A stretch of DNA of 64,000 bases from Ipomoea triloba (lineage: Eukaryota > Streptophyta > Magnoliopsida > Solanales > Convolvulaceae). Below the pieces are notes generated by a model. The model was not told the origin of the DNA and did no database searches. It saw only the letters and a program-made list of their open reading frames with translations. The translations under genes were made by a program, and so were the position numbers. The stretch spans positions 37,880,868 to 37,944,867 of the forward strand of contig NC_044916.1 of the NCBI RefSeq assembly GCF_003576645.1, read 5' to 3'. Shown here one piece after another: positions 35,723 through 46,010 of the stretch. Numbering within the stretch: position 1 is the stretch's first letter; each line of letters starts with the position of its first letter.

Positions 35723-36278
35723 CCCCACACCAGCCACTTCTCACTCGCATCCACATATCACTTTTATTTTTCTTTTGTGCTACTCTTACCTTTAGTACGT
35801 AAGTACGTTCAAATAAACACACACATATAATTAATACGGACATTAAAGTTTGATGTCGCGCCGGAGTTATTTTATTACACATTTTGGAGGTTAGCTATAT
35901 CATTTTCTGTGTTTGACATTGTTGATTTCACGGTCACAGCATAGCTGGACGGATGGTCAACACAACTGTAAAAACAAATCTAAAAGATATTAAGATGACA
36001 AAGTGACACTATTATTGTAAGATAATCAAGAATCCAACTCTTTTCAATGTGTCACAAAGGAGAATTTATACAAGATTTACATGCTTCGAAAAAGAAAAGA
36101 GTTAACAAATTTGATCGTGTGGAAAAAATGTTGTAGTGGATGGTTCCCCTCACTATGATGTTAAAAATAATAAATAAATAAATAAGACACAAAAACTAAT
36201 ACGTAGTAGTATTCTTCCCACCACATAAAACGTAACATTCCAGCAAGTGAGCGTCTAGTTGTACTAGCGCACATATAT
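35723..36278. other. Intergenic DNA
   Basis: AT-rich sequence without recognisable genes or long repeats, up to the LINE insertion site. Confidence 0.6.
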
Positions 36279-36296
36279 ATTGCATTCACTTTTTTT
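36279..36296. repeat. LINE target-site duplication, 3' side
   Basis: ATTGCATTCAC plus T-run, matching 43227-43244. The T-rich side is shared with the poly(A) tail, so the true length is 11 to 18 bp. Confidence 0.85.
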
Positions 36297-36324
36297 TTTT
36301 TTTTTTTTTTTTGAGAAAAAAGAC

Positions 36325-39300
36325 TTAATTTATTGAATCCGATAAAAGACAGTCAACAAGAAACTGAGGAGGGGTATCAAACCACTCCCCGCAACCTGAC
36401 ATAGAAACGGCCTCACGAGCAAGTAGGTGTGCGGCACGATTCGCAGATCGCTTAGCAAAATAGAAGTCTACACCCTCAATCATAGATGCAACTTCTTTTA
36501 CATCATCAATAATAAAACCAAAACTAGAAACAAAAGAACTTGAAGTTAATGCATAATAGACAAGTTGAGAATCAGTTTCGATGTCCACATCTCCCATCCC
36601 AGTTCCCTTTAGCCAGCTTAACGCTTCTCGAATGCACACAGCCTTGGCCTCTTGGACACTAAAATTGCCATTGAACCGGAGAGACTTAGCTGCTAAAAAG
36701 ATACCTCCTTCAGCACGTAACAACCACCCTAATCCCATAGCTTTGTTTTGGGAGTCCATAGCAACATCAGTATTTAGTTTTAACCGGCCATTAATTGGGG
36801 GCCTCCATCTCTGCAGTAAAGGTTCATTCCCAGTGGACACTACACAAGGCTCCAGCGCTGCAGTCCAGTTCGTCAAGAAAGAGATGGACGACTGAACCAT
36901 AGCATTGCAGTTGAAAATCTCCCCTTTCCATACTGTTGCATTTCTGCTGTTCCATAGACCCCAACACAACACAACAAATTTACTTTTCATATCTTCATGC
37001 AAGGTGGCTATCAAATTTAAAAACCATTCAGAAGTAGTACCTTGAGCATTAACAGAGGAAGAAATTCCCAGATTAGTCCACATACTCACTGCATGCTGGC
37101 ATTCCATAAACAAATGACAAGTTGTCTCCTCACTCTGACCACACATATGACAAACTAGTGAGCAATGAATGTTCTTTGTACGTAAAACATCACAGGTTGG
37201 AAGTATAGACATGGCAAGCTGCCAACAAAAAATCTTCACCTTGGGAGGAACTCTTAGATTCCAAATAATGCGCCATGGCCGATCATCATGCACCTCCCCT
37301 AGCAGCATTCGATAACAAGATTTTACAGTGTAAGCACCTTTCGGCTCCTTGTACCAAACCCATGCATCATGTGGTCGTCGTATGCTCACCGGAATGCTTA
37401 AGATAATATGAGCATCCCGCTCATTAAAAATATCTTTCACGCAATCCTCATCCCATCCGGTGCCCTGGCTGTCAAAAAGAGAAGAGACAGGCGCTTCAAA
37501 AATGGTCTCATGCAGCACTGTGCTTACAAATGGTTCATTGGCAACGGGTAACCAAGGATCTCTGCCAATCTGTGTAGTCCTCCCATCGCCAATACATCGT
37601 CTACAGCCCCTTCTCATCACCTCTTGGACTTCCAATAGGCCTCGCCAAATAAACGAAGGATTACTACCAGGTAGCGCATCAAAAAACGTACCACTGGGAT
37701 AATACCGACTTTTGTATACCCGAGCTACAAGGGAGTCTGGTCGTGTTATTAGGCGCCACGCCTGCTTGCCCAGAAGGGCCAAATTCATCTCTCGGAGCTG
37801 CCTAAAACCCAATCCACCTTTTTCCTTAGGATGACACAGCCCACTCCATGCCTTCCACCGTATACCTTTCCCACGACCACAAGACCCGATCCACCAATAT
37901 TCGTTCAAAAGTACCTCAATCTCTCGGCATAATCCAACAGGAAGTAAAAACACCATCATGGCATAACATGGCATCGCTTGAAGAACATTCTTAAGCAAGA
38001 CCTCACGCCCAGCTCGAGAGAGAAATTTAGAATTCCAGCTTCTGATACGGTGAACTATTTTTTCTTTTATAAACCTCAAAATGTGTTTTTTATTTCTCCC
38101 TACCAACGATGGCAAACCGAGGTATTTTCCCGAAGTCTCCCCCTGACTGACTCCAAGGAGGTTTACAACTTCGCTTCGTACATGGTGTGGCACATTCGAA
38201 CTAAAACACACAACAGACTTGTCAAAGTTGATCTTCTGACCGGATGCAAGTGAATAGCAATCTAAAACCTCTTTCATTCGTTGGCCCTCTTCCCTGTTTG
38301 CCCGCAAGAATAAAAAACAATCATCTGCAAACAGGAGGTGAGAAATTTGTGGGGCCCCACGAGCTACTCGCACTCCATGCAACCAACCTCTGCTTATTCT
38401 ATTTTCAATTAAAGCACTTAATCCCTCAGCCACCAACAAAAACAAATATGGGGACAATGGATCCCCTTGCCTGAGACCCCGGCCTGGAATGATCGGTCCC
38501 AGATGGCTTTGGTCGTGGATGATATGATACTTAACTGAACTCACTGTTTCTACGAGGATATTCACCCATTTCAAACTGAAGCCCATCTTAATGAGTACTG
38601 CTCGTAGAAACCGCCACTCGACCCTATCATAGGCTTTACTCATGTCAACTTTGAGCGCCGCCACCCCCTCCTGTCCTTGCGTTTTCCGTTTAAGAAAATG
38701 ATGCGCCTCATAAGCTAACATGATATTGTCAGTAATTAGCCGGCCTGGCACAAACGCACTTTGAGCTCCTGATATAAGATCATTCAATAACGGCTTCAAC
38801 CTATTAGCGCACACCTTAGCTGCAATTTTGTACAATACATTGCACAAGGCAATCGGTCTGAGGTCCTTCATTGACTCAGGATTCGGTTTCTTAGGAATTA
38901 AAACCACATATGTATCATTAGCCTTAGCCGGCAACCGAGCAGTGTCAAGAAACTGGCGACAAAACAAGGTGACCTCGCTACCAATCACCCCCCAGAAATG
39001 TTGAAAAAATCCTGGGCCAAACCCGTCAGGCCCTGGCGATTTGTCTGGGTGCATTTGGAACAAAGCATCATGAACTTCCTCAGTAGTCACTGTCATTAGC
39101 AGGCGCTCATTATCAGCAGGTGTAACCATGCCTTTAATACACTCAATAACCTCCTCCATATCCCCATCTTCAGCAGTAAACAATTTACCAAAGTAATCCA
39201 TAATAATTCCTCCAACCCCAGCAGCATCAGTAACCCATGCTCCTTCCTCATTTTGCAATCTATCAATCTTGTTCATTCTCCTTCTTGTTTTTACCGAGTT

Positions 39301-39645
39301 GTGAAAGAATTTTGTATTCAAATCACCCCCTCTCCACCAATGTTCTTTGGCTCGTTGTTTCCAGTATATATGTTGTTGTTCAAGCAGAGTAAGGAGCTCT
39401 TTTTCCACCCGGTTATACTCATCAACACTGGTCATATCCGTACGTGACAGTAGATACTCTAATCTGCCTTTGCACTTCTCTATGCGACGCTGGAAGTCCT
39501 TATTAAAGTTTTTACCCCAACGCCATACATCCTGGCCACATGCCTCAATCCGAGTAAGCACATCCAATCCCATGGTGCGGTGCCAACTGTACTCAACTAT
39601 TTCTCTGCACACATCCTCCCTCAACCACATATTATCAAAGCAGAA
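36325..39645 (-). CDS. LINE ORF2, reverse transcriptase/RNase H part
   Basis: About 1106 residues, open to the stop at 36325, with its 5' end cut by the N at 39646. Order: end of the endonuclease linker (FDNMWLREDVC), a coiled region, reverse transcriptase at about 200-510 (PGPDGFGPGFFQ, RPIALCNVLYKI, KVDMSKAYDRVEW, GLRQGDPLSPYLF, and the catalytic FADD near 440), a zf-RVT zinc-binding segment (CHMCGQSEETTCHLFMEC) and a C-terminal RNase H domain (LNTDVAMDSQ, a Glu in VQEAKAV, ETDSQLVYYAL). It copies the element RNA into DNA at the nicked target. The whole stretch lacks stops or frameshifts, so the insertion is young. Confidence 0.92.
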   Translation of the reverse strand, partial: FCFDNMWLREDVCREIVEYSWHRTMGLDVLTRIEACGQDVWRWGKNFNKDFQRRIEKCKGRLEYLLSRTDMTSVDEYNRVEKELLTLLEQQHIYWKQRAKEHWWRGGDLNTKFFHNSVKTRRRMNKIDRLQNEEGAWVTDAAGVGGIIMDYFGKLFTAEDGDMEEVIECIKGMVTPADNERLLMTVTTEEVHDALFQMHPDKSPGPDGFGPGFFQHFWGVIGSEVTLFCRQFLDTARLPAKANDTYVVLIPKKPNPESMKDLRPIALCNVLYKIAAKVCANRLKPLLNDLISGAQSAFVPGRLITDNIMLAYEAHHFLKRKTQGQEGVAALKVDMSKAYDRVEWRFLRAVLIKMGFSLKWVNILVETVSSVKYHIIHDQSHLGPIIPGRGLRQGDPLSPYLFLLVAEGLSALIENRISRGWLHGVRVARGAPQISHLLFADDCFLFLRANREEGQRMKEVLDCYSLASGQKINFDKSVVCFSSNVPHHVRSEVVNLLGVSQGETSGKYLGLPSLVGRNKKHILRFIKEKIVHRIRSWNSKFLSRAGREVLLKNVLQAMPCYAMMVFLLPVGLCREIEVLLNEYWWIGSCGRGKGIRWKAWSGLCHPKEKGGLGFRQLREMNLALLGKQAWRLITRPDSLVARVYKSRYYPSGTFFDALPGSNPSFIWRGLLEVQEVMRRGCRRCIGDGRTTQIGRDPWLPVANEPFVSTVLHETIFEAPVSSLFDSQGTGWDEDCVKDIFNERDAHIILSIPVSIRRPHDAWVWYKEPKGAYTVKSCYRMLLGEVHDDRPWRIIWNLRVPPKVKIFCWQLAMSILPTCDVLRTKNIHCSLVCHMCGQSEETTCHLFMECQHAVSMWTNLGISSSVNAQGTTSEWFLNLIATLHEDMKSKFVVLCWGLWNSRNATVWKGEIFNCNAMVQSSISFLTNWTAALEPCVVSTGNEPLLQRWRPPINGRLKLNTDVAMDSQNKAMGLGWLLRAEGGIFLAAKSLRFNGNFSVQEAKAVCIREALSWLKGTGMGDVDIETDSQLVYYALTSSSFVSSFGFIIDDVKEVASMIEGVDFYFAKRSANRAAHLLAREAVSMSGCGEWFDTPPQFLVDCLLSDSIN

Positions 39646-39646
39646 N
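39646..39646. other. Single N: hidden gap inside LINE ORF2
   Basis: Left of it (minus strand) the endonuclease reads ..MVEEKLD; right of it the frame resumes at F-FDNMWLRED. In related plant L1 proteins these are separated by several tens of residues that include the SDH motif. The N therefore stands for missing sequence, not for one unknown base. Confidence 0.75.
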
Positions 39647-40240
39647 ATCCAACTTTTCTTCTACCATCGCTGGTGTGCCTCTAGATTTTCCCCAAGTATA
39701 TTGGTTGCCCGAGAATGGAAAATCTTGGAGCCCACTATCTGAGACCGCGTCTTGGAAGCCTGTTAGCAACCAATTGGGATGAGGTACTCGACCTCTCTTC
39801 TCAGTTTGATGAAGCAGATCATTGTAATCACCCATCACTACCCACGGGAGGTCACTCAATCCAGCCAGAGTACGTAGGAAATTCCATGACTCCCTTCGGC
39901 GGTGCCTTTCGGGAAACCCATAAAAACCCGTAAACCGCCACACCGGCTTGCCAATATCAATCACCACAGTAGCGTCAATATGGTTGTGTGAAAAACTAGT
40001 TACCTCCACCTCCCAAGAGTCCACCCATAACAGTGCTAATCCGCCCCGGTGTCCCTGAGCCTCCACTACCAGCATGTTTGCAAACCCCAATTGCACACGA
40101 ACCAACTCCATCTTCTGTTTACTGCAAAAAGTTTCCATTAAAAAAATCATACTCGGCCTCTTAGAGCGGACTAAATCCGCCAACACGCGAACTGCCGTCG
40201 GGTTGCCAAGCCCGCGACAATTCCAAGCTAAAATACTCAT
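39647..40240 (-). CDS. LINE ORF2, N-terminal endonuclease part (5' portion)
   Basis: About 198 residues from ATG (40238-40240) to the N. Exonuclease-endonuclease-phosphatase fold: MSILAWNCRGLGNP, FLMETFCSKQKM (catalytic Glu), FTGFYGFPE, WVVMGDYNDLLH (catalytic Asp/Asn) and FTW-type motif QYTWGKSRG. It nicks the target DNA to prime reverse transcription. Its ATG overlaps the ORF1 stop as ATGA, so ORF2 may be translated by re-initiation after ORF1. Confidence 0.88.
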
Positions 40241-41343
40241 TGATCTGGGCGGGTTTGCAATGCCAAACCCGCCTTCTCCATGTTTTTTGAACCAACATGC
40301 TCATAGTCCATTATGGTAATGGAAGTTCCAGTACCCTCGCCCTCCTCCACGTGTCTACGTTTCTTCTGTTCAACACACACACTATCAGGCTTAGTAATAG
40401 GGTTACTCATTGGAACACACACTTGCATTAACTCCTTTCCTTTCCCGGCTTGATTTGCACCATCCGTATCAGTGTTTAAATTCCTAGACATGTCAGAATC
40501 GATAGCAATATCACCACTCTTCGCAGGGGCAACCCAGTTGCGTCTGTCAATGTGCGAAGCCGGTGCAACCCATCGCTGGTTAACTAACTGAGTTCCACGT
40601 CTCTGACCCGCACGCAGCGAGGGACCGTAGGGTTTCTCTACGTCTGCTCCACTGCCCCGAAACACCTTGTGACAGAATTTCTCACCATGACCCAAAATAC
40701 CACAGAGGAAGCAGAACGTGGGCAGTCTTTCATAGCGGAACTCTACGATCGACCAAGCTCCATTATCACGTTTTAGTTTCATTTTAGTCTTCAGAGGTTT
40801 GCCAACATCAACAGCAACGCGAACTCTAAAGAAAGTATGCATGGAGCCATCGAAGTTGCGTTCATCAGATTTCACGAAAACGCCCAGAAAAGAACCAATA
40901 GCCGACACAACTGCATCAGATCGAAAACCAGCCGGTAATCCATGTATCTGAATCCAAAACTCAGCGCACTGCAAATCAGCCTCCTCCGGATCCTCATTAG
41001 GGAGAAGTCGACGCATCACAAATAGGTGTTGTTCAAAGCTCCAGGGGCCATCATTCAAAATACGGACAAGATCAGCCTCATGGTAGAAGCGGATTAAGAA
41101 ACGGTGAGTCTGAAGTTGCTTCATCGTAAAGCCCATCCCTGGTCTCCAGACGCCTGCCATGGTGTCTTGAAAGTATTGGAACTTGACAGGTTTATCTGAA
41201 ACCAACCTACCAACTGCATAAACCTCTTCATCGTTACCATGTTCTTCAAGGGGGATGTTTGGAAGTTGCATGGAAAGATCTTCATCATCCACATCCGCCA
41301 AAGTAAGGTTCCCGCACAATCCAACGATATCGGACGCCGCCAT
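40237..41343 (-). CDS. LINE ORF1 (gag-like, DUF4283 and CCHC knuckle), copy A
   Basis: 368 residues from the ATG at 41343 (MAASDIVGLC); the frame is open a little further upstream but without another ATG. The DUF4283 domain lies at about 40-190 (FMKQL.. type: GMGFTMKQLQTHRFLIRFYH, GPWSFEQHLFVMRR, EFWIQIHGLP). A zinc knuckle CFLCGILGHGEKFCH follows at about 210-225, then a polar C-terminus. It is expected to coat the element RNA. It is identical to the copy at 42028-43134 and is probably the same gene assembled twice. Confidence 0.88.
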   Translation of the reverse strand: MAASDIVGLCGNLTLADVDDEDLSMQLPNIPLEEHGNDEEVYAVGRLVSDKPVKFQYFQDTMAGVWRPGMGFTMKQLQTHRFLIRFYHEADLVRILNDGPWSFEQHLFVMRRLLPNEDPEEADLQCAEFWIQIHGLPAGFRSDAVVSAIGSFLGVFVKSDERNFDGSMHTFFRVRVAVDVGKPLKTKMKLKRDNGAWSIVEFRYERLPTFCFLCGILGHGEKFCHKVFRGSGADVEKPYGPSLRAGQRRGTQLVNQRWVAPASHIDRRNWVAPAKSGDIAIDSDMSRNLNTDTDGANQAGKGKELMQVCVPMSNPITKPDSVCVEQKKRRHVEEGEGTGTSITIMDYEHVGSKNMEKAGLALQTRPDQ

Positions 41344-41536
41344 ACTGACGACGGAGAAGAAACGAAACGGACAAAACCCTAGGGCTGCGGAGTTACGCAA
41401 GAAGGAAACTCGCGAAAGAAGCGAGAGAGAATTTCATTGCATTCACTTTTTTTAATAACAAAAAAAAAATTAATAAGTATCTTGTAGTCTAATGACATCA
41501 TTATTAAATATATTGCATTTACTTTTTTCAATAACA

Positions 41537-41537
41537 N
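41537..41537. other. Single N: false contig join
   Basis: Sequence right of this N (41538-43327) repeats 39747-41536. The join cuts copy B's endonuclease in mid-codon and meets host flank ending AATAACA. Confidence 0.85.
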
Positions 41538-42031
41538 GCGTCTTGGAAGCCTGTTAGCAACCAATTGGGATGAGGTACTCGACCTCTCTTCTCAGTTTGA
41601 TGAAGCAGATCATTGTAATCACCCATCACTACCCACGGGAGGTCACTCAATCCAGCCAGAGTACGTAGGAAATTCCATGACTCCCTTCGGCGGTGCCTTT
41701 CGGGAAACCCATAAAAACCCGTAAACCGCCACACCGGCTTGCCAATATCAATCACCACAGTAGCGTCAATATGGTTGTGTGAAAAACTAGTTACCTCCAC
41801 CTCCCAAGAGTCCACCCATAACAGTGCTAATCCGCCCCGGTGTCCCTGAGCCTCCACTACCAGCATGTTTGCAAACCCCAATTGCACACGAACCAACTCC
41901 ATCTTCTGTTTACTGCAAAAAGTTTCCATTAAAAAAATCATACTCGGCCTCTTAGAGCGGACTAAATCCGCCAACACGCGAACTGCCGTCGGGTTGCCAA
42001 GCCCGCGACAATTCCAAGCTAAAATACTCAT
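41538..42031 (-). pseudogene. LINE ORF2 endonuclease start, copy B (artefactual duplicate)
   Basis: Identical to the first ~165 residues of the endonuclease at 39747-40240 and cut off by the N at 41537. It should not be counted as a gene. Confidence 0.85.
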
Positions 42032-43134
42032 TGATCTGGGCGGGTTTGCAATGCCAAACCCGCCTTCTCCATGTTTTTTGAACCAACATGCTCATAGTCC
42101 ATTATGGTAATGGAAGTTCCAGTACCCTCGCCCTCCTCCACGTGTCTACGTTTCTTCTGTTCAACACACACACTATCAGGCTTAGTAATAGGGTTACTCA
42201 TTGGAACACACACTTGCATTAACTCCTTTCCTTTCCCGGCTTGATTTGCACCATCCGTATCAGTGTTTAAATTCCTAGACATGTCAGAATCGATAGCAAT
42301 ATCACCACTCTTCGCAGGGGCAACCCAGTTGCGTCTGTCAATGTGCGAAGCCGGTGCAACCCATCGCTGGTTAACTAACTGAGTTCCACGTCTCTGACCC
42401 GCACGCAGCGAGGGACCGTAGGGTTTCTCTACGTCTGCTCCACTGCCCCGAAACACCTTGTGACAGAATTTCTCACCATGACCCAAAATACCACAGAGGA
42501 AGCAGAACGTGGGCAGTCTTTCATAGCGGAACTCTACGATCGACCAAGCTCCATTATCACGTTTTAGTTTCATTTTAGTCTTCAGAGGTTTGCCAACATC
42601 AACAGCAACGCGAACTCTAAAGAAAGTATGCATGGAGCCATCGAAGTTGCGTTCATCAGATTTCACGAAAACGCCCAGAAAAGAACCAATAGCCGACACA
42701 ACTGCATCAGATCGAAAACCAGCCGGTAATCCATGTATCTGAATCCAAAACTCAGCGCACTGCAAATCAGCCTCCTCCGGATCCTCATTAGGGAGAAGTC
42801 GACGCATCACAAATAGGTGTTGTTCAAAGCTCCAGGGGCCATCATTCAAAATACGGACAAGATCAGCCTCATGGTAGAAGCGGATTAAGAAACGGTGAGT
42901 CTGAAGTTGCTTCATCGTAAAGCCCATCCCTGGTCTCCAGACGCCTGCCATGGTGTCTTGAAAGTATTGGAACTTGACAGGTTTATCTGAAACCAACCTA
43001 CCAACTGCATAAACCTCTTCATCGTTACCATGTTCTTCAAGGGGGATGTTTGGAAGTTGCATGGAAAGATCTTCATCATCCACATCCGCCAAAGTAAGGT
43101 TCCCGCACAATCCAACGATATCGGACGCCGCCAT
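42028..43134 (-). CDS. LINE ORF1, copy B (duplicate of 40237-41343)
   Basis: Residue-for-residue identical to copy A, with the same DUF4283 region, CFLCGILGHGEKFCH knuckle and ATGA overlap with the next frame. This copy connects properly to the 5' leader, the target duplication and the host flank, so it is the better placed of the two. The start is the ATG at 43134, 92 nt from the 5' end of the element. Confidence 0.85.
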   Translation of the reverse strand: MAASDIVGLCGNLTLADVDDEDLSMQLPNIPLEEHGNDEEVYAVGRLVSDKPVKFQYFQDTMAGVWRPGMGFTMKQLQTHRFLIRFYHEADLVRILNDGPWSFEQHLFVMRRLLPNEDPEEADLQCAEFWIQIHGLPAGFRSDAVVSAIGSFLGVFVKSDERNFDGSMHTFFRVRVAVDVGKPLKTKMKLKRDNGAWSIVEFRYERLPTFCFLCGILGHGEKFCHKVFRGSGADVEKPYGPSLRAGQRRGTQLVNQRWVAPASHIDRRNWVAPAKSGDIAIDSDMSRNLNTDTDGANQAGKGKELMQVCVPMSNPITKPDSVCVEQKKRRHVEEGEGTGTSITIMDYEHVGSKNMEKAGLALQTRPDQ

Positions 43135-43510
43135 ACTGACGACGGAGAAGAAACGAAACGGACAAAACCCTAGGGCTGCGGAGTTACGCAAGAAGGAAAC
43201 TCGCGAAAGAAGCGAGAGAGAATTTCATTGCATTCACTTTTTTTAATAACAAAAAAAAAATTAATAAGTATCTTGTAGTCTAATGACATCATTATTAAAT
43301 ATATTGCATTTACTTTTTTCAATAACAAAAAAAAATAATAAGTATATTGTAATCTAATGACATCATTATTAAATATGTTAATTAAATTGTAGTAAAAAAA
43401 AAATTTGATATGCACACTTTTTGCAATCATGTATTTAAGATACGTCTGTCATTCTAAATTACGAAGTAAATATTCCCCACTTTGGAGACAATATGTGGGT
43501 GGTGCTGGTG

Positions 43511-44090
43511 GCAAATTATACCGTGCACCACGGTGCACACAGCAATGTGCACCACGTACGTAAACGACGTCGTTTTGAGCATTGTAAACTAACCGTTCCT
43601 TTTTTTAGAAATCACGTTTCCCGTTTCGGCTAGTCTGTGTATTTATGTTAATATTCTGTGTATTATAAGTAATCGTTATGTGTATTCCAAGCAATCATTT
43701 TGTGTATTCTAGGCAACCGTTTTGTATATTCATGTTAGTAACACATGTTGTGATGTGTTTGTACATTCGAAATGTTTAGGAGGATGAGTTCCGTGTATTT
43801 TGTGTCAATATTCTGTGTATTCATGCTATTAACACAGGTTGTGATGTGTTTGTGCATTCGAATGTTAGGAGGATGAGTTTTGTGTATTTTGTGTCAATAT
43901 TATGTGTATTCTGGGCAAACATTTTGTGTATTCGACAAACATTCTGTGTATTATAGATAATGATTATGTGTATTATAGATAATGAATTTCATAGAGTCAT
44001 TCGCGTCCGCGTCCACTAACATCAAAACGACGTCGTTTTGGACCAAGGTGCACATTGCTATGTGCACCGTGGTGCACAATATAAGGATTG
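43511..44090. mobile_element. MULE-like MITE with palindromic ends and ACGACGTCGT motifs
   Basis: Left end GGCAAATTATACCGTGCACCACGGTGCACACAGCAATGTGCACC; reversed right end CCTTATATTGTGCACCACGGTGCACATAGCAATGTGCACC. AAACGACGTCGTTTTG occurs near both ends. Flanks GGTGCTGGTG (43501-43510) and GGTACTGGTG (44091-44100) match at 9 of 10 bases. The interior repeats TTCTGTGTATT and GTGTATTCTAGGCAA. Its outer end resembles that of the element at 5221. Confidence 0.75.
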
Positions 44091-44100
44091 GGTACTGGTG

Positions 44101-45460
44101 GCATATATATCCATATTGGTCCTAAGGTGAAAGGTCCCAATTTGTTTTAGTTTGATGCCAATAAGTGGGCTTTAATATAGGGCCTCTGATCCCTCACTCC
44201 ATCAGTACAAACTTATCATCAGCCCATCCAATGGGCAGCTGATTGGGCATGTATGGGGTGTCATCGTTATAGCATCTTCATCCTGCATGGATTGCGGCAT
44301 TTCTGTACCTACTTAAGTTGGGCCTTTGCTGTGCAGACTCAGATCACCCTATATAGTAGTATATATTTTGCTAATGAAGTGCGGATGGATCGGAAGAAAT
44401 TTGTTTTTTAGAGGTCGAGAGGCTTATATTAAAGGCCGGTCGGTCATGAAAGTAATAATTTGGATAAAAGTTACAAAGGAATTGAAGAAAAAGAGATGAG
44501 AGTTAAATATATATAATTGAAAGCACAAAATAACGCACGTTAGATGTTACAGAAAGGTGAAAAATGGCCCCTCCTAGTGCCGGCAACATGCACCACACTA
44601 CTCACTCATATTTGGGATGTGATCGAGGTGAGTGAGGCAAGCTAGCTAGGCAAATCATGACACTCCCCACAGGTCAAAGATTTGGTATTCCCATTCCCAT
44701 CCCCATTATATATATTGTTCACAATTACTTGTGATAAATACGGAGTATATTATTATTATTATCCATTTTTACAATCTCAGATAAAATGCATTATTTTTAA
44801 AAATAGCAACCCAAAAAAATCAGTGAGTAAATTTCAAAAATATTTGTTTGACTATAATGCAATATTTTTCAAAATAATGAGATATGAGTTGTGTTTTGTT
44901 TGTTTTTTTCTTATTGAAGGAAAAACATAAAGATTTGGATGCATATGGGCAGTTGTGGACATCATCATTTTGTGCTAGAAATCATGACTTCCAATCACAC
45001 CAATATTCACAACCTACACCAAATTCTAATTAGAGTCCGCAAGCACATGATCGAATATATATTATAGATACTAATCTCGCCTTAATCATCTCATATTTTT
45101 AACGTATTTCCGCAAATCTGGTCAATCAGGCCGGACCTAGCTACTTCAATTCTACCACCATCTACTCTATAAGAAAATAATATCGGAGCTAATTAAATAT
45201 ATCTAATTTCTTCCATATATATCTCCATAACAATATAATAATTTAATAAATTTTGTATTCATTGATGTATTTGAATTTAATTGTGACAAAATTCACCAAA
45301 TTGCATTAGTAGTTAACTTATTTCAAATATCTGGGGTTTAACTCTTTCTTTAATGTGATGGCATCTCGTTACTATTTTAAATTTATGGTCATAGGTTCGA
45401 ATTCCGGTGGTGAGAGCTTAGATTCTTTGAATTGAAAACACACACACACATATATAGGAG
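44101..45460. other. Intergenic DNA
   Basis: AT-rich. ATAGGTTCGAATTCCGGTGGTGAGAGC near 45392 contains a tRNA B-box-like GGTTCGAATTCC, possibly a SINE remnant, but no A box or tail is evident. No protein-coding gene is recognised. Confidence 0.5.
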
Positions 45461-45899
45461 AGTTCATGTGCGGCCTGGTCCTTAGGTGTGGCCGTGCGGC
45501 TATTTTGCCGCCATTAGATTACAGCATGTTATCAAATCAACGCGCAATATATACGTGGTGAAATACATACCATTCTACGTACTAAAATGTAACAGAAGAC
45601 AGATAAAACACATCATTCCACACTATAACCAAATGTACCTATTCACTTAAAATTCATTAATATACGCAATAAAACGCATCATTCTACTTATTAAAATGCA
45701 CCACAATGTGCCTCATGTTAGATTATAAACATGTACTATTTACACATATTAAAAAACATGTGCTAAAATATGCATCATTCTACGCATTCAAATGCACCAC
45801 AACATATGTTAAAATGCACAATTTAACTTATTGAAAATCCTCATCCCAGATTATAAATATGCACTATTACACTTATTAGAAAATACTAGTAATTGCACG

Positions 45900-45912
45900 C
45901 GTGCGATGCACG
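45900..45912 (-). terminator. Helitron 3' terminal hairpin
   Basis: CGTGC-ATC-GCACG stem-loop on the minus strand, about 14 bases before the CTAG end. Such hairpins mark the end of rolling-circle transposition. An overlapping perfect palindrome GCACGCGTGC lies at 45895-45904. Confidence 0.8.
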
Positions 45913-46010
45913 GCCAAAAGATGTATAGTTCATATTATAAATAGTGTTAAGGTTTTAGTTGAAGAGAAATTGAATGAAATAATGAGAAACAGTGGGCAAG
46001 TTGAATATTA

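Larger units (their letters stand above)
36297..43226 (-). mobile_element. L1-type LINE retrotransposon, lengthened by an assembly duplication
   Basis: On the minus strand it runs from a short 5' leader (43226, GAAATTCTCTCTCGC) through ORF1 and ORF2 to a poly(A) tail (T-run on plus at 36290-36312). The target duplication is clear: ATTGCATTCACTTTTTTT at 43227-43244 and 36279-36296. Between these, 39747-41536 and 41538-43327 are the same 1790 bp sequence, joined through a single N, so the real element has one ORF1 and is about 5.2 kb as read. A second N at 39646 hides missing sequence inside ORF2. Both ends and the tail being present indicate a full-length insertion rather than a 5'-truncated one. 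Confidence 0.9.

Noticed and set aside
41344..41400. Upstream extension of LINE ORF1
   Set aside because: The frame is open but begins without an ATG; MAASDIV at 41343 is the natural start.
40237..43134. Two LINE ORF1 genes as a real tandem duplication
   Set aside because: The copies are identical, include host flank, and meet at a lone N; an assembly overlap explains this better.
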